From assembly GCA_964626735.1 (NCBI GenBank), contig CAZVIJ010000003.1, positions 1 to 64,000 of the forward strand: 64,000 nucleotides of DNA. Direction: 5' to 3'. Of this stretch, positions 17,730 to 25,217 are shown one piece after another (position 1 is the stretch's first letter; every line of letters starts with the position of its first letter). Source of the DNA: CAZVIJ01 sp964626735. GTDB lineage: Bacteria; Patescibacteriota; Dojkabacteria; JAOAGR01. Below the pieces are notes generated by a model, which made no database searches, was not told the DNA's origin, and worked only from the letters and a program-made list of their open reading frames with translations. The translations under genes and the position numbers were made by a program.

Positions 17730-18872
17730 ATGTCTCGTTCAAGCCCGATTCCAGAACTGCATACGGTGGATGAGGAATTGTCTTCGTACCAAACTAGCCT
17801 AGGCGTCGTTACCGGTACTGAATACAGGGCACTGTATTCTACCGAGGGCTATGGGAAGATTCTTTTTCAAGCGCTAGAGATACCTCTGCGTCCAAATGGC
17901 TCAACTCTTTTCTTCTTCGGCGGAGGCACCTCGTCTGCATGGGCGCTTGGCAATGTTCGAAGCGCTATCGAAATTTTCGGAGGCCAAGATCATATCCGTA
18001 ATATCATACTAGCCGCTAACACCAACGGATGCCTTCGCGATAAGGGCTATTCGAAAATGCCACGCGAAGGCGAGCTGATCGCAAGCGAATTGCTCCTGAA
18101 CTTAGTTTTTAGCGGGGTATTGCCGGTAAACCAAGATTTTATGGAGGTCAGCGGCTATTCTACCGGAACCGGTACTGCACTCGCGTTTTCTAACGCGCTG
18201 CAAAATATTTGCGGCAGCAGCGTAAGCAGATTGACGCTTATGGATCCGGTGGGAATCCTGGAAGATCCTAATTTGATGAAACGATCCACTTCAACCACGA
18301 AAGATATCATTCTACATGCGCTTGCGGGATCTGATTCAACTAATTGGGCAGCTGTGTTTGAAGCAGTTCGTGAGGGAGTTTCGGAAACGGCCGAAGCGTG
18401 GGTAATTCCCGGCAGAATAGCAACAATTGCGGACATCATCGTGGATTTGGCGCTGAACGGAAAATACTGGCTTCGTAATGATGCACGGTCATACGGTATC
18501 GATAATCCGGTAAACTTTCGAGTGCCGTTTCATCATTTTGCTGAGGGTGAATATCAGCGTCTTGCCCGACAGCTTCATGCTCCGCTGGCTGTAGATGTGC
18601 TTCTCGCTTCGAGAGGATATGACCCGGTGATTGCCCTGTTAGCATCCGAGCTTCCTCTTGGTAGGACATTGCCGCGCAACAAGAATGTATTCGATGTCGC
18701 TGGCGGAAAAGCAAGGCACGCTCTGCGAAGCATACTGAAAGTGAATTTGTTGAGATCGGCATTCAGCAATATCCCAGATGAAAATCTTTCTGTTGATGTG
18801 ATGAATGGTGCCCACACGCTATTCATGGCTGAGAGATATCGTCGTTCCGTTGCCGCACGCTTGGCCCGCTGA
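17730..18872 (+). CDS. Putative alpha/beta-hydrolase-like protein
   Basis: 380 residues, cytoplasmic. A possible nucleophile elbow GYSTGTGTAL follows a beta-strand, a loop LTLMDPVGI could carry an acid, and NGAHTLFMAERYRRSVAARL near the C-terminus puts a His where alpha/beta hydrolases keep theirs. The earlier TLFFFGGGTSSAWALG could be the oxyanion region. No named family is recognised. Leaderless start; stop TGA. Confidence 0.55.
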   Translation: MSRSSPIPELHTVDEELSSYQTSLGVVTGTEYRALYSTEGYGKILFQALEIPLRPNGSTLFFFGGGTSSAWALGNVRSAIEIFGGQDHIRNIILAANTNGCLRDKGYSKMPREGELIASELLLNLVFSGVLPVNQDFMEVSGYSTGTGTALAFSNALQNICGSSVSRLTLMDPVGILEDPNLMKRSTSTTKDIILHALAGSDSTNWAAVFEAVREGVSETAEAWVIPGRIATIADIIVDLALNGKYWLRNDARSYGIDNPVNFRVPFHHFAEGEYQRLARQLHAPLAVDVLLASRGYDPVIALLASELPLGRTLPRNKNVFDVAGGKARHALRSILKVNLLRSAFSNIPDENLSVDVMNGAHTLFMAERYRRSVAARLAR

Positions 18873-18949
18873 GTTTTCATATGTGCGTCATATTATGCCT
18901 GTACAATCTGATAAATGCTTGTAATATAGCATTACTCAAGGGATAAACC

Positions 18950-19813
18950 ATGGATAGAATCAGTACATTCTTCAAGACAACAATTTTGTTTGCTGCCCTC
19001 ACTGCCTTATTAATCGTCGTAGGCTACATGATTGGCGGGAAGGCTGGAGCTTACCTGTTTTTCATCATATCGCTCGTCATGAATCTCGGGTCGTATTGGT
19101 TCAGCGATAAAATCGCATTGGCGATGGCTCATGCTCGACCGATTTCCGAACAGGAAGCACCGGATTTATATGCTGACGTGCGTGACTTGGCGTCTAGGAT
19201 GAACTTGCCTATGCCCAGCATACATCTCAGTCCGGAGATGCAACCTAATGCTTTCGCTACCGGCAGAAACCCGAAGCATGCCGCCGTTGCTGTTACCGCG
19301 GGAATTCTCCAAGTACTCGATCGAAATGAGCTGCGAGCTGTTTTGGCTCACGAGTTGGGGCATGTAAAGCATCGTGATGTTTTGCTCGTGACAGTTGCGG
19401 CAGTTATCGCCGGAGCGATTTCCAGTCTTGCCCAACTTGCGATGTGGTTCGGCGGCGGGCGAGACCGTGAAGATTCCAATCCATTCGCCCAGCTTCTCGT
19501 ATTGCTCTTGGCACCGATTACGGCGACTATTATCCAGCTTGCCATTTCGCGATCGCGCGAATATGCTGCGGACGATGCCGCAAAGGAATTCGCTGATCCT
19601 CGCGCGCTTGCCGGTGCGTTATCTAAAATCGAGCAGTATGTTGCTCAAGTCCCGATGAACGTTAACCCGTCGCTGTCGCCCCTGTATATTCAAAACCCGT
19701 TTAAGAATAAAAGCTGGCTATCGCTCTTCTCCACCCACCCTCCAACATTTAAGCGCGTCGCGAGGCTATTGGGAATTAGCGATTACCAAGCCCAAGAATT
19801 ATTGGCCAGGTAA
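18950..19813 (+). CDS. htpX: Membrane zinc metalloprotease HtpX (M48)
   Basis: 287 residues. Two N-terminal TM spans (about 8-28 and 33-50), HELGH at 134-138 with the third ligand Glu in REYAADDAA, two further TM spans (residues about 140-200), and a C-terminal STHPPTFKRVARL typical of HtpX. It degrades misfolded membrane proteins from the cytoplasmic face. An AAGGG about 9 nt before the ATG is a weak Shine-Dalgarno, unlike most first genes here. Confidence 0.93.
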   Translation: MDRISTFFKTTILFAALTALLIVVGYMIGGKAGAYLFFIISLVMNLGSYWFSDKIALAMAHARPISEQEAPDLYADVRDLASRMNLPMPSIHLSPEMQPNAFATGRNPKHAAVAVTAGILQVLDRNELRAVLAHELGHVKHRDVLLVTVAAVIAGAISSLAQLAMWFGGGRDREDSNPFAQLLVLLLAPITATIIQLAISRSREYAADDAAKEFADPRALAGALSKIEQYVAQVPMNVNPSLSPLYIQNPFKNKSWLSLFSTHPPTFKRVARLLGISDYQAQELLAR

Positions 19814-20401
19814 TTACTCAACAAGATTAATCCCCAGTAGATCCAGGAAACTGTAAGCATCAGGAACCGAATAGGTTCCTTTTGCAATTTTGTTGGTAAG
19901 CGGATTTATAATGTAATTTCGCGCATTCGTGAAATTTGCTTCCCGTAAATCAGTCCGCAGGAATTGCGAACCTTTCAGGTCGGTACCAGTGAAATTTCCC
20001 TTTGGTGCGGATGCATCTTGGAAATCACAATCGTGCGCAGTGCAGTCTTTCAATATAAAGTTCTTAAGCGTCACCTCCGCGAAACTGCTGAGGTTTATGA
20101 CGCAGCCCTCGAAATTGATTTCGAGCTTATACTTGAATTTCCCCGACCAATCGATGCCGACAGCCTTCGTCTTGATAAGCGTCATTTTCTCGACACGGGA
20201 TTCTTTAAAACTGCATACGCTGATATCGCACCGTTCGAATGTATTCGAGATAAAGGCGCAGTGCTTGAAATTGCACTTGAAAAGCGTGCAATGTACGAAC
20301 CTGCAATTCTTAAAAGTGCAATTGGCAAATACCTCTTCAGTTATAAATTCGTCCTTGAATGTGACGCCTTCGTATTCTTTGTCTTCGAAATCTAGTTTCA
20401 T
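19814..20401 (-). CDS. Pentapeptide repeat protein
   Basis: 195 residues from ATG 20401. Repeated A/C-x-F-x-x units run through it (VFANCTFKNCRFVHCTLFKCNFKHCAFISNTF, then TDLKGSQFLRTDLREANF), forming a right-handed quadrilateral beta-helix. Cysteines occupy many of the positions normally held by Ala or Asn. Such proteins can mimic DNA and protect gyrase, but no specific role can be assigned. An in-frame ATG at 20431 lies in the promoter region shared with the thrS leader. Confidence 0.85.
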   Translation of the reverse strand: MKLDFEDKEYEGVTFKDEFITEEVFANCTFKNCRFVHCTLFKCNFKHCAFISNTFERCDISVCSFKESRVEKMTLIKTKAVGIDWSGKFKYKLEINFEGCVINLSSFAEVTLKNFILKDCTAHDCDFQDASAPKGNFTGTDLKGSQFLRTDLREANFTNARNYIINPLTNKIAKGTYSVPDAYSFLDLLGINLVE

Positions 20402-20426
20402 GGAAGCGGAAAAAATGGTTAAATGG

Positions 20427-20438
20427 TACAATATTGTA
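20427..20438. promoter_or_regulatory. Palindromic bidirectional -10 (thrS leader / pentapeptide gene)
   Basis: TACAATATTGTA is a perfect 12-bp palindrome holding a TACAAT hexamer on each strand. The plus copy (20427-20432) ends 7 nt before the leader peptide ATG at 20440. The minus copy serves the pentapeptide repeat gene. Confidence 0.6.
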
Positions 20439-20439
20439 T

Positions 20440-20505
20440 ATGAATCTCAGAGGATTTTATAAGTCGCAGGTCACGACGACAGCCACGCTTACGGCTGTCA
20501 GGTGA
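20440..20505 (+). CDS. Threonine-rich leader peptide of thrS
   Basis: Twenty-one codons: MNLRGFYKSQV then TTTATLT then AVR, ending TGA. Five of the seven codons at 12-18 are Thr (ACG, ACG, ACA, ACG, ACG). It starts 7 nt after a -10 box and has no ribosome binding site, so it should be translated from a leaderless RNA. Its Thr codons overlap arm 1 of the hairpin series that ends in a terminator before thrS, the classic design of a leader peptide that senses charged tRNA-Thr. Confidence 0.8.
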   Translation: MNLRGFYKSQVTTTATLTAVR

Positions 20506-20553
20506 TCCATGCTTATATAAATCCACCAACCTCGTGACAGTCAGGAGGTTTTT
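20478..20553 (+). promoter_or_regulatory. Transcription attenuator of thrS
   Basis: Four pairing arms. Arm 1 is GACAGCC (20478-20484). Arm 2 is GGCTGTCAGGT (20493-20503). Arm 3 is ACCTCGTGACAGTC (20529-20542). Arm 4 is GAGGTT (20545-20550). 1:2 pairs over 7 bp. 2:3 pairs over 11 bp with a 3-nt bulge and one GU. 3:4 (AACCTC with GAGGTT) forms the terminator stem. A ribosome stalled on Thr codons (20473-20493) masks arm 1 and allows antiterminating 2:3. A ribosome reaching the stop at 20503-20505 masks arm 2 and allows the terminator. Confidence 0.8.
20528..20553 (+). terminator. Attenuator terminator
   Basis: AACCTC (20528-20533) pairs with GAGGTT (20545-20550) around an 11-nt loop, followed by a run of T to 20553, 88 nt before the thrS ATG. 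Confidence 0.75.
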
Positions 20554-20577
20554 CTATTCCCAACCTCCTAACCCACC

Positions 20578-20633
20578 AACCAGCCAACCAGCCAACCAGC
20601 TAACCAGCTAACTAGCTAACTAGCTAACCAACT
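20578..20633 (+). repeat. Seven tandem AACCAGCC-type octamers in the thrS leader
   Basis: Octamers AACCAGCC x2, AACCAGCT x2, AACTAGCT x2 and AACCAACT fill the space between the attenuator terminator and the start codon. The tract is nearly free of G and of self-pairing, so the thrS 5' UTR after the terminator should be unstructured. A related tract precedes the RlmD-like gene at 22676. Confidence 0.85.
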
Positions 20634-20641
20634 ACACACAC

Positions 20642-21955
20642 ATGCAAAACAAAATAATAAACCAAAACGGCATCGAACACGACCTCGACGAGTACTATCT
20701 CTCGTCCAACGACCAGTCATTCAAACGCTTCATCGAAGCTGAGGTCTACAAAAAGGTTGCCGACATAAATAAAGCTCCGGATTATCTTGCGATCTGCAGG
20801 AAGTACGGGTTCTCATGGGAAGAGCACGCAGGCGCGGGCCTCGTGCAATATAACTACAAGGCCGAATTGATTATGCAGCTTCTTATGATGTACGCAGAAG
20901 ATCTCGTCCAAAATATTGGCTTTCCAATCCTTCGAGTTCGCGGATCGAATATTTGGGATATGTCGCACCCGGAAGTGCAGGCTTATGCCTCCCTGTTCGG
21001 TGATAGGCTCTTTAATATCAATATGGGGAGTCGTAAAGCAATCATGAGCTACGATGCGAGTTACCCGCAATTTAACCTAAGCGGCAAAGGCAACGCTAAT
21101 GCAGACCAGCTGCCGTACGGGCACTTTTCAATTTCCGATTGCTACCGGTATGAACAAAGCGGCGAGTGCATGCTGCTGTACCGTCAACGCAGATTCTTTA
21201 TGCCCGATCTCCATCCGTATTTCAAGGATATCGATGAGGCGTTCAAGTGGTATCCGGCCATAGAACGGCAAATAATGAAAGGCATGAAAGAAATAAACCG
21301 GGAAGTCTATATCTCTGCGGAAGTATCTTCAGTCGAAAACTACGAAAAGTATCGGAGCGAGCTTTGCGACATCGCACGCAACGCAGGCAAAGATATTATT
21401 GTGCAAATACGAGAAGACAATAAGGAGTTCTATTGGGTACTGAACGTCGATTACAAAATTATCGATAAATTGGGGCAGTCGCGCGAAATTGCGTGTATAC
21501 AAATCGATATCGGCAACGCACCTCGATTGGGAATTTCGTATCGAGATGGAAACGAGAATAAACATCCGGTAATAATACATGCGGCGGTTCCGGGGGGGAT
21601 CGAACGATTTCTGTATGCTATTTTCGATAATTTCAAGGATTCGATGCCGCTCTGGCTATCGCCGGTACAATTGCGCTTGTTGCCCGTAAATGACAGCTTC
21701 GTGGCAAAGTGCGAAGAGATTGTCTCGGAATATCGGCATCAGCTGAGAATCGATATTGACGATCGATCTGAAAGCGTCGGAAAGAAAATACGGGAAGCTC
21801 ACCAAGATCTTATTCCCCATTTTTTGGTAATCGGTGATCGTGAAGCCGAAAACGACTCGGATATGAAATCATCGATCGTACGTATACTTGAATCTGTTGA
21901 AGGCAAACCGTTTATCCCGCTTAATTTCCCCTCACGCAAAAGCAGGCAGATCTAG
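20642..21955 (+). CDS. thrS: Threonyl-tRNA synthetase, short archaeal-type
   Basis: 437 residues against about 640 for common bacterial ThrRS. Class II motif 2 YRYEQSGECMLLYRQRRFFMPDLH (168-191) and motif 3 AVPGGIERFLYAIFD follow the archaeal pattern (RYEQ.GE...L.R.R.FTMPD.H; GSIER). The anticodon-binding domain (MPLWLSPVQLRLLPVNDSF) is complete. The bacterial TGS and editing domains and the archaeal N-terminal editing domain are all missing. Mischarged Ser-tRNA-Thr must be cleared by another protein or tolerated. Expression is controlled by the upstream attenuator. No Shine-Dalgarno is seen. Confidence 0.88.
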   Translation: MQNKIINQNGIEHDLDEYYLSSNDQSFKRFIEAEVYKKVADINKAPDYLAICRKYGFSWEEHAGAGLVQYNYKAELIMQLLMMYAEDLVQNIGFPILRVRGSNIWDMSHPEVQAYASLFGDRLFNINMGSRKAIMSYDASYPQFNLSGKGNANADQLPYGHFSISDCYRYEQSGECMLLYRQRRFFMPDLHPYFKDIDEAFKWYPAIERQIMKGMKEINREVYISAEVSSVENYEKYRSELCDIARNAGKDIIVQIREDNKEFYWVLNVDYKIIDKLGQSREIACIQIDIGNAPRLGISYRDGNENKHPVIIHAAVPGGIERFLYAIFDNFKDSMPLWLSPVQLRLLPVNDSFVAKCEEIVSEYRHQLRIDIDDRSESVGKKIREAHQDLIPHFLVIGDREAENDSDMKSSIVRILESVEGKPFIPLNFPSRKSRQI

Positions 21956-21964
21956 CAAAAAAAT

Positions 21965-21990
21965 AAGGACCTCTTTCGAGGTCCTTTATT
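21965..21990. terminator. Bidirectional terminator between thrS and the transglycosylase gene
   Basis: AAGGACCTC (21965-21973), loop TTTC, GAGGTCCTT (21978-21986), then TATT. A-rich sequence on the other side (CAAAAAAATAAGG) gives a T-run on the minus strand, so it serves both convergent genes. Confidence 0.9.
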
Positions 21991-22525
21991 AGTACGACTT
22001 AAGAAACTTCTTAGTCGTCCACGGATTCCATCCTTGTTCGTCGAATATCTGTTTAGCTATTCTCAAGTTGGTTTCCATGTCGAAGAATCTGCTACAGTTG
22101 TAGCCTACCCTTCTACCCTGCCACCTGCAGTTGAGCTGGAACAATCCATAGTCGTTCGTTCTCGAAACTACTCGATTCCTGAATCCCGACTCGTGTTCGG
22201 CGATAATCAGGGCATTCGAGCATTCTTTACCGAATACTTCACAAATCCTTCGCTTGATATACCCAATGTCATCGTTATTGTTGGCGACAACAGCGGGCTG
22301 AGCTTGAGGAATTTGTTGGGGTTGCGGTACGGCTACCTTGGTGTTAGCTTCAACCACTGGCTCGACAGGTGATTTGAGGGAAATTTTCGGCAATAATACC
22401 GGCTCTACGATTCTCTCCTGAAGAACGATAACGGTTGATGTAACCGCTGCTCGTACCCATGTTACCGGGAGAAATAGTACATAAAGCAGTATTCCGAAAA
22501 TAAACCCTTTGATTTTCGTTTTCAT
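21989..22525 (-). CDS. Secreted lytic transglycosylase-like protein
   Basis: 178 residues. Signal/anchor (MKTKIKGFIFGILLYVLFLPVTW), a Pro/Val-rich spacer (about 45-85) and a C-terminal SLT-like domain with ALIIAEHESGFRNRVV, DYGLFQLNCRWQ and MDMETNLRIAKQIFD-like helix (FFDMETNLRIAKQIFDEQGW). It is a paralog of the protein at 2552-3142, with the same conserved Cys pattern. Catalytic Glu in HESGF. Role: peptidoglycan cleavage during growth or export. Confidence 0.82.
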   Translation of the reverse strand: MKTKIKGFIFGILLYVLFLPVTWVRAAVTSTVIVLQERIVEPVLLPKISLKSPVEPVVEANTKVAVPQPQQIPQAQPAVVANNNDDIGYIKRRICEVFGKECSNALIIAEHESGFRNRVVSRTNDYGLFQLNCRWQGRRVGYNCSRFFDMETNLRIAKQIFDEQGWNPWTTKKFLKSY

Positions 22526-22639
22526 GAGCTTGCCTCTAGGCTAATGCCATAAAGCGTAATATCGTGGGGAGTGTTTGATGCCAGGATAACTTTATGTCGT
22601 CCTACAGACTTTCCTTTCAGGTAATAGTTACATTACCAT

Positions 22640-22666
22640 ATATAGTATACCACACAAATACTATAT
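22640..22666. repeat. Perfect inverted repeat in a divergent promoter region
   Basis: ATATAGTAT (22640-22648) and ATACTATAT (22658-22666) with a 9-nt spacer, between the transglycosylase and RlmD-like genes. It may hold divergent -10 boxes or an operator. Confidence 0.5.
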
Positions 22667-22675
22667 CCGCCCAAA

Positions 22676-22699
22676 ACCAGCCCACCAGCCCACCAGCCC
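22676..22699 (+). repeat. Three ACCAGCCC octamers in the RlmD-like leader
   Basis: Three exact copies plus a partial fourth, then more C/A-rich sequence up to the ATG at 22751. Only five G occur between 22671 and 22750. The unit is a permutation of the octamer upstream of thrS. Confidence 0.8.
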
Positions 22700-22750
22700 A
22701 CCACCCTCCACCTAGCCAGCTAACCCACTAACCTCTATCATCCCTAACAT

Positions 22751-24049
22751 ATGCAAGAAATAACGTTCGATAAGATTGTCCCCGAAGGTAAAGCGGTTGG
22801 CTTGAATGGGACGAAACGGGTGTATACGATGGGCGTATTCCCTGGCGAGAAAGCTCGCGTCTGGATTTACAAATCAAAACGTTCGTTTGAGGAAGGAAGG
22901 CTGGTAGAGGTTTTGGAGCCTTCGAGTCATCGGCAAACGCCTGTCGAGGATCATTATATGTCATGCTCTCCGTGGCAGACGATCGATTACGAGTATCAAA
23001 TAGAACTCAAGAAAGAAATCGTAAGCACGAGTTTCTCCCAACAGGCCGGTTTTTCGGTTAACCCGACAATCCACCGTTCGGAAACGTTGTATGGGTATCG
23101 CAACAAAATAGAATACAGCGTCATGGATCATGACGGGCAGCTCGCGCTTGCGCTTTATGCCCGGGGATCGAAGAATTTGCGGATTCCCCTGCTACACGGT
23201 TGCTGTTTGGGTGACGATGCGATTACGAAGGCCGCGCTCGATTTTCTCGAATTGCTCAAACAATCGGACCTGAAAGCCGATCAGATAAAAGGTATTTCCG
23301 TAAGGAAAAGCAGGCATGAGGAGAAGACGCTTATCGTTTTATTTCTCCATGTGGAAACGCTACATCCAGAATTGCGCGAACTTCTCAAATCATACGAGGG
23401 GAATCTAGTGGTTGGTTATTCGAACGTGCGATCTCCAATGCGGTCGATCGATGCGGTCTTGTTTACGAACGGCCAAACCTTCATTAAAGAACGGATTGGC
23501 GATACGATCATCGTTTACGGACCAGACTCGTTTTTCCAGAGCAATATCGAAATGTTCGAAAAAACGCTCGATGTGATGAAGACCATGATACCAAGCGGTA
23601 AACGAATACTCGAACTATATGGCGGAGTCGGAGCAATCGGCCTGCAATTTGCAAAAGAAGCGGAATCGGTGACGAACATCGAGATTGTCGATGAGGCAAC
23701 AATATGGTCGCATAAGAATGCAGACCAGAACGGCATCAGGAACTATGAGGCGATAGCGTTACCAGCAGAAAGAATACAAGACGGAAGCCTTTTTGAGACC
23801 GATGTCGTCCTGCTCGATCCGCCTCGCGAGGGTTTGCATAAGAAAGTTATTAAGAATCTGCTTGAAAAGAAACCGGAGACGATCGTGTACCTGAGCTGCA
23901 ACCCGGTATCGCAGGCGCGAGATATCAATTGGCTAAAGGAAGAGTATGAGCTAATGGATTTGCACGTCTTCGACTTCTATCCGCACACGCCACACATCGA
24001 GTCTCTCGGGTTGCTGAAACGGAAAAGCCTATCTCCTGTTCGATCGTAG
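22751..24049 (+). CDS. RNA uracil-C5 methyltransferase, RlmD/TrmA family
   Basis: 432 residues. An N-terminal TRAM-like beta-barrel (about 1-55) is followed by a central domain and a SAM-dependent methyltransferase domain with ILELYGGVGAIGLQFAKEA (SAM), LLDPPREGLHKK and YLSCNPVSQARD (nucleophile Cys). It should place m5U in 23S rRNA or tRNA. Cysteines near residue 75 (SCSPW) and in HGCCLG may be remnants of the RlmD iron-sulfur site, but the four-Cys set is not evident. The 3' end overlaps the convergent gene by 21 nt. The leader carries the octamer repeat. Confidence 0.9.
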   Translation: MQEITFDKIVPEGKAVGLNGTKRVYTMGVFPGEKARVWIYKSKRSFEEGRLVEVLEPSSHRQTPVEDHYMSCSPWQTIDYEYQIELKKEIVSTSFSQQAGFSVNPTIHRSETLYGYRNKIEYSVMDHDGQLALALYARGSKNLRIPLLHGCCLGDDAITKAALDFLELLKQSDLKADQIKGISVRKSRHEEKTLIVLFLHVETLHPELRELLKSYEGNLVVGYSNVRSPMRSIDAVLFTNGQTFIKERIGDTIIVYGPDSFFQSNIEMFEKTLDVMKTMIPSGKRILELYGGVGAIGLQFAKEAESVTNIEIVDEATIWSHKNADQNGIRNYEAIALPAERIQDGSLFETDVVLLDPPREGLHKKVIKNLLEKKPETIVYLSCNPVSQARDINWLKEEYELMDLHVFDFYPHTPHIESLGLLKRKSLSPVRS

Positions 24050-24673
24050 CCAGTAGATGAGATAACCGAGAAGCACAAGCGATAAGCCGCATATCGGAAG
24101 GAAGAATTTCAGCGTGGGCGAACTAGTCGGACTAAATGAAGGACTGGCAGCCATGAAATAGGTAATGTCACCTGAATTGTTTTGTTTGAGCGTCGCTTTA
24201 TCGCCCACCTTAATATCTTCGAGTTTGGAGCTTTTCCCGTCTTTTTGGATTTTGCCCGATTCCGGCATTTGGAATTCGAGAACTCCCTTGTCGGTGTCCA
24301 AGGTGAGTTTTTCGTTCGTTATGCCTTTGATCGTTCCGCTGAATTCGATATCGGTTGGTTGTGTAGGAGTATTAGCCTGCGTTGGTCGTGCTGTAGCCGT
24401 TGGTGTGACTGTTGGCGATTGCGTCGCTACGGTCGATGGCGTGCTTGATGCTTGGGTCGGCGTAATCGAGGGGGTTGCGTTTACTGTTTGACTTGGAGTT
24501 GGAGTACCGCTTGGTTGAGGAGTGCCGGGTGTCGAATCAAGGTTGTATTCAATGACGCTCCCAACGATACGAACTTGCGGATTATCGGTTACGTTTTGAA
24601 GCGAAGAATTCAGTCCGCTGAGAGCGATAATCAAGTAAATGGTTAAGTGAAGGACTGATGCGAGCGTAAACAT
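24029..24673 (-). CDS. Membrane protein with Thr/Pro linker and small beta domain
   Basis: 214 residues. An N-terminal hydrophobic segment (TLASVLHLTIYLIIALSGL) precedes a Thr/Pro/Ser-rich region (about 48-105), then an extracellular domain of about 70 residues (SGTIKGITNEKLTLDTDKGVLEF...VGDKATLKQ) resembling DUF5666-type OB/beta-barrels, and a C-terminal TM segment with a basic tail. The topology puts the domain outside. TACAAT is 12 nt before the ATG. Confidence 0.65.
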   Translation of the reverse strand: MFTLASVLHLTIYLIIALSGLNSSLQNVTDNPQVRIVGSVIEYNLDSTPGTPQPSGTPTPSQTVNATPSITPTQASSTPSTVATQSPTVTPTATARPTQANTPTQPTDIEFSGTIKGITNEKLTLDTDKGVLEFQMPESGKIQKDGKSSKLEDIKVGDKATLKQNNSGDITYFMAASPSFSPTSSPTLKFFLPICGLSLVLLGYLIYWLRSNRR

Positions 24674-24715
24674 GATATAGTGTGGATTGTATCATTACAG
24701 ATAGGAGAAGCAATG

Positions 24716-25174
24716 CTAATCTTCCTTCGGGAGGGATACCGTTTTGAACCAATAGGCGTCGAGGTCTTTTATGAGGTGGGTCAATTCGTCGAAATTCATC
24801 GGCTTGGTGATATACGAATTTACGCCGAGCATGTACGAAGTATCAATGTCGTCTTCTGATTGCGAAGTAGTAAACACGATAACCGGTATATGACGCAAAT
24901 CGGGATTTTGCTTGATTACTTTCAATGCCTCTCGTCCGTCAACTTTGGGCATATTGAGATCAAGCAGGATAAGATCCGGGCGTGGAGACGTTTTCTTGTC
25001 TGCAAACTTTCCTTTTCTGGTAAGGTAACCGATTAGCTCTTCTCCGTTTTCGACGCACGTGAGCTCGGTTTGCACATGTGAAGAATCGATGGCCTGCCTC
25101 AGGAGGAGTTGGTCGTCGACATCATCTTCGGCGATCAAGATTTTTACTGTCGTTTTTTTAGGTGACACCCCCAT
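24716..25174 (-). CDS. Single-domain response regulator (Rcp1-like)
   Basis: 152 residues, one receiver domain: acidic pocket IAEDDVDD, phospho-acceptor Asp72 in LILLDLNMP, Thr in VIVFTTS and Lys in YITKPMNFDEL. The insert after helix 2 (YLTRKGKFADKKTSPRPD) is typical of phytochrome-associated Rcp1-type regulators. No kinase is nearby. TATAAT (reverse of 25181-25186) is 6 nt before the ATG. Confidence 0.9.
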   Translation of the reverse strand: MGVSPKKTTVKILIAEDDVDDQLLLRQAIDSSHVQTELTCVENGEELIGYLTRKGKFADKKTSPRPDLILLDLNMPKVDGREALKVIKQNPDLRHIPVIVFTTSQSEDDIDTSYMLGVNSYITKPMNFDELTHLIKDLDAYWFKTVSLPKED

Positions 25175-25217
25175 CCGTTAATTATACAAGATTGTCTGTT
25201 GCCTTAATAGGTTAAAA

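Noticed and set aside
20440..20641. T-box riboswitch in front of thrS.
   Set aside because: No T-box consensus or specifier loop is visible. The Thr-rich leader peptide and arms 1-4 explain the region fully.
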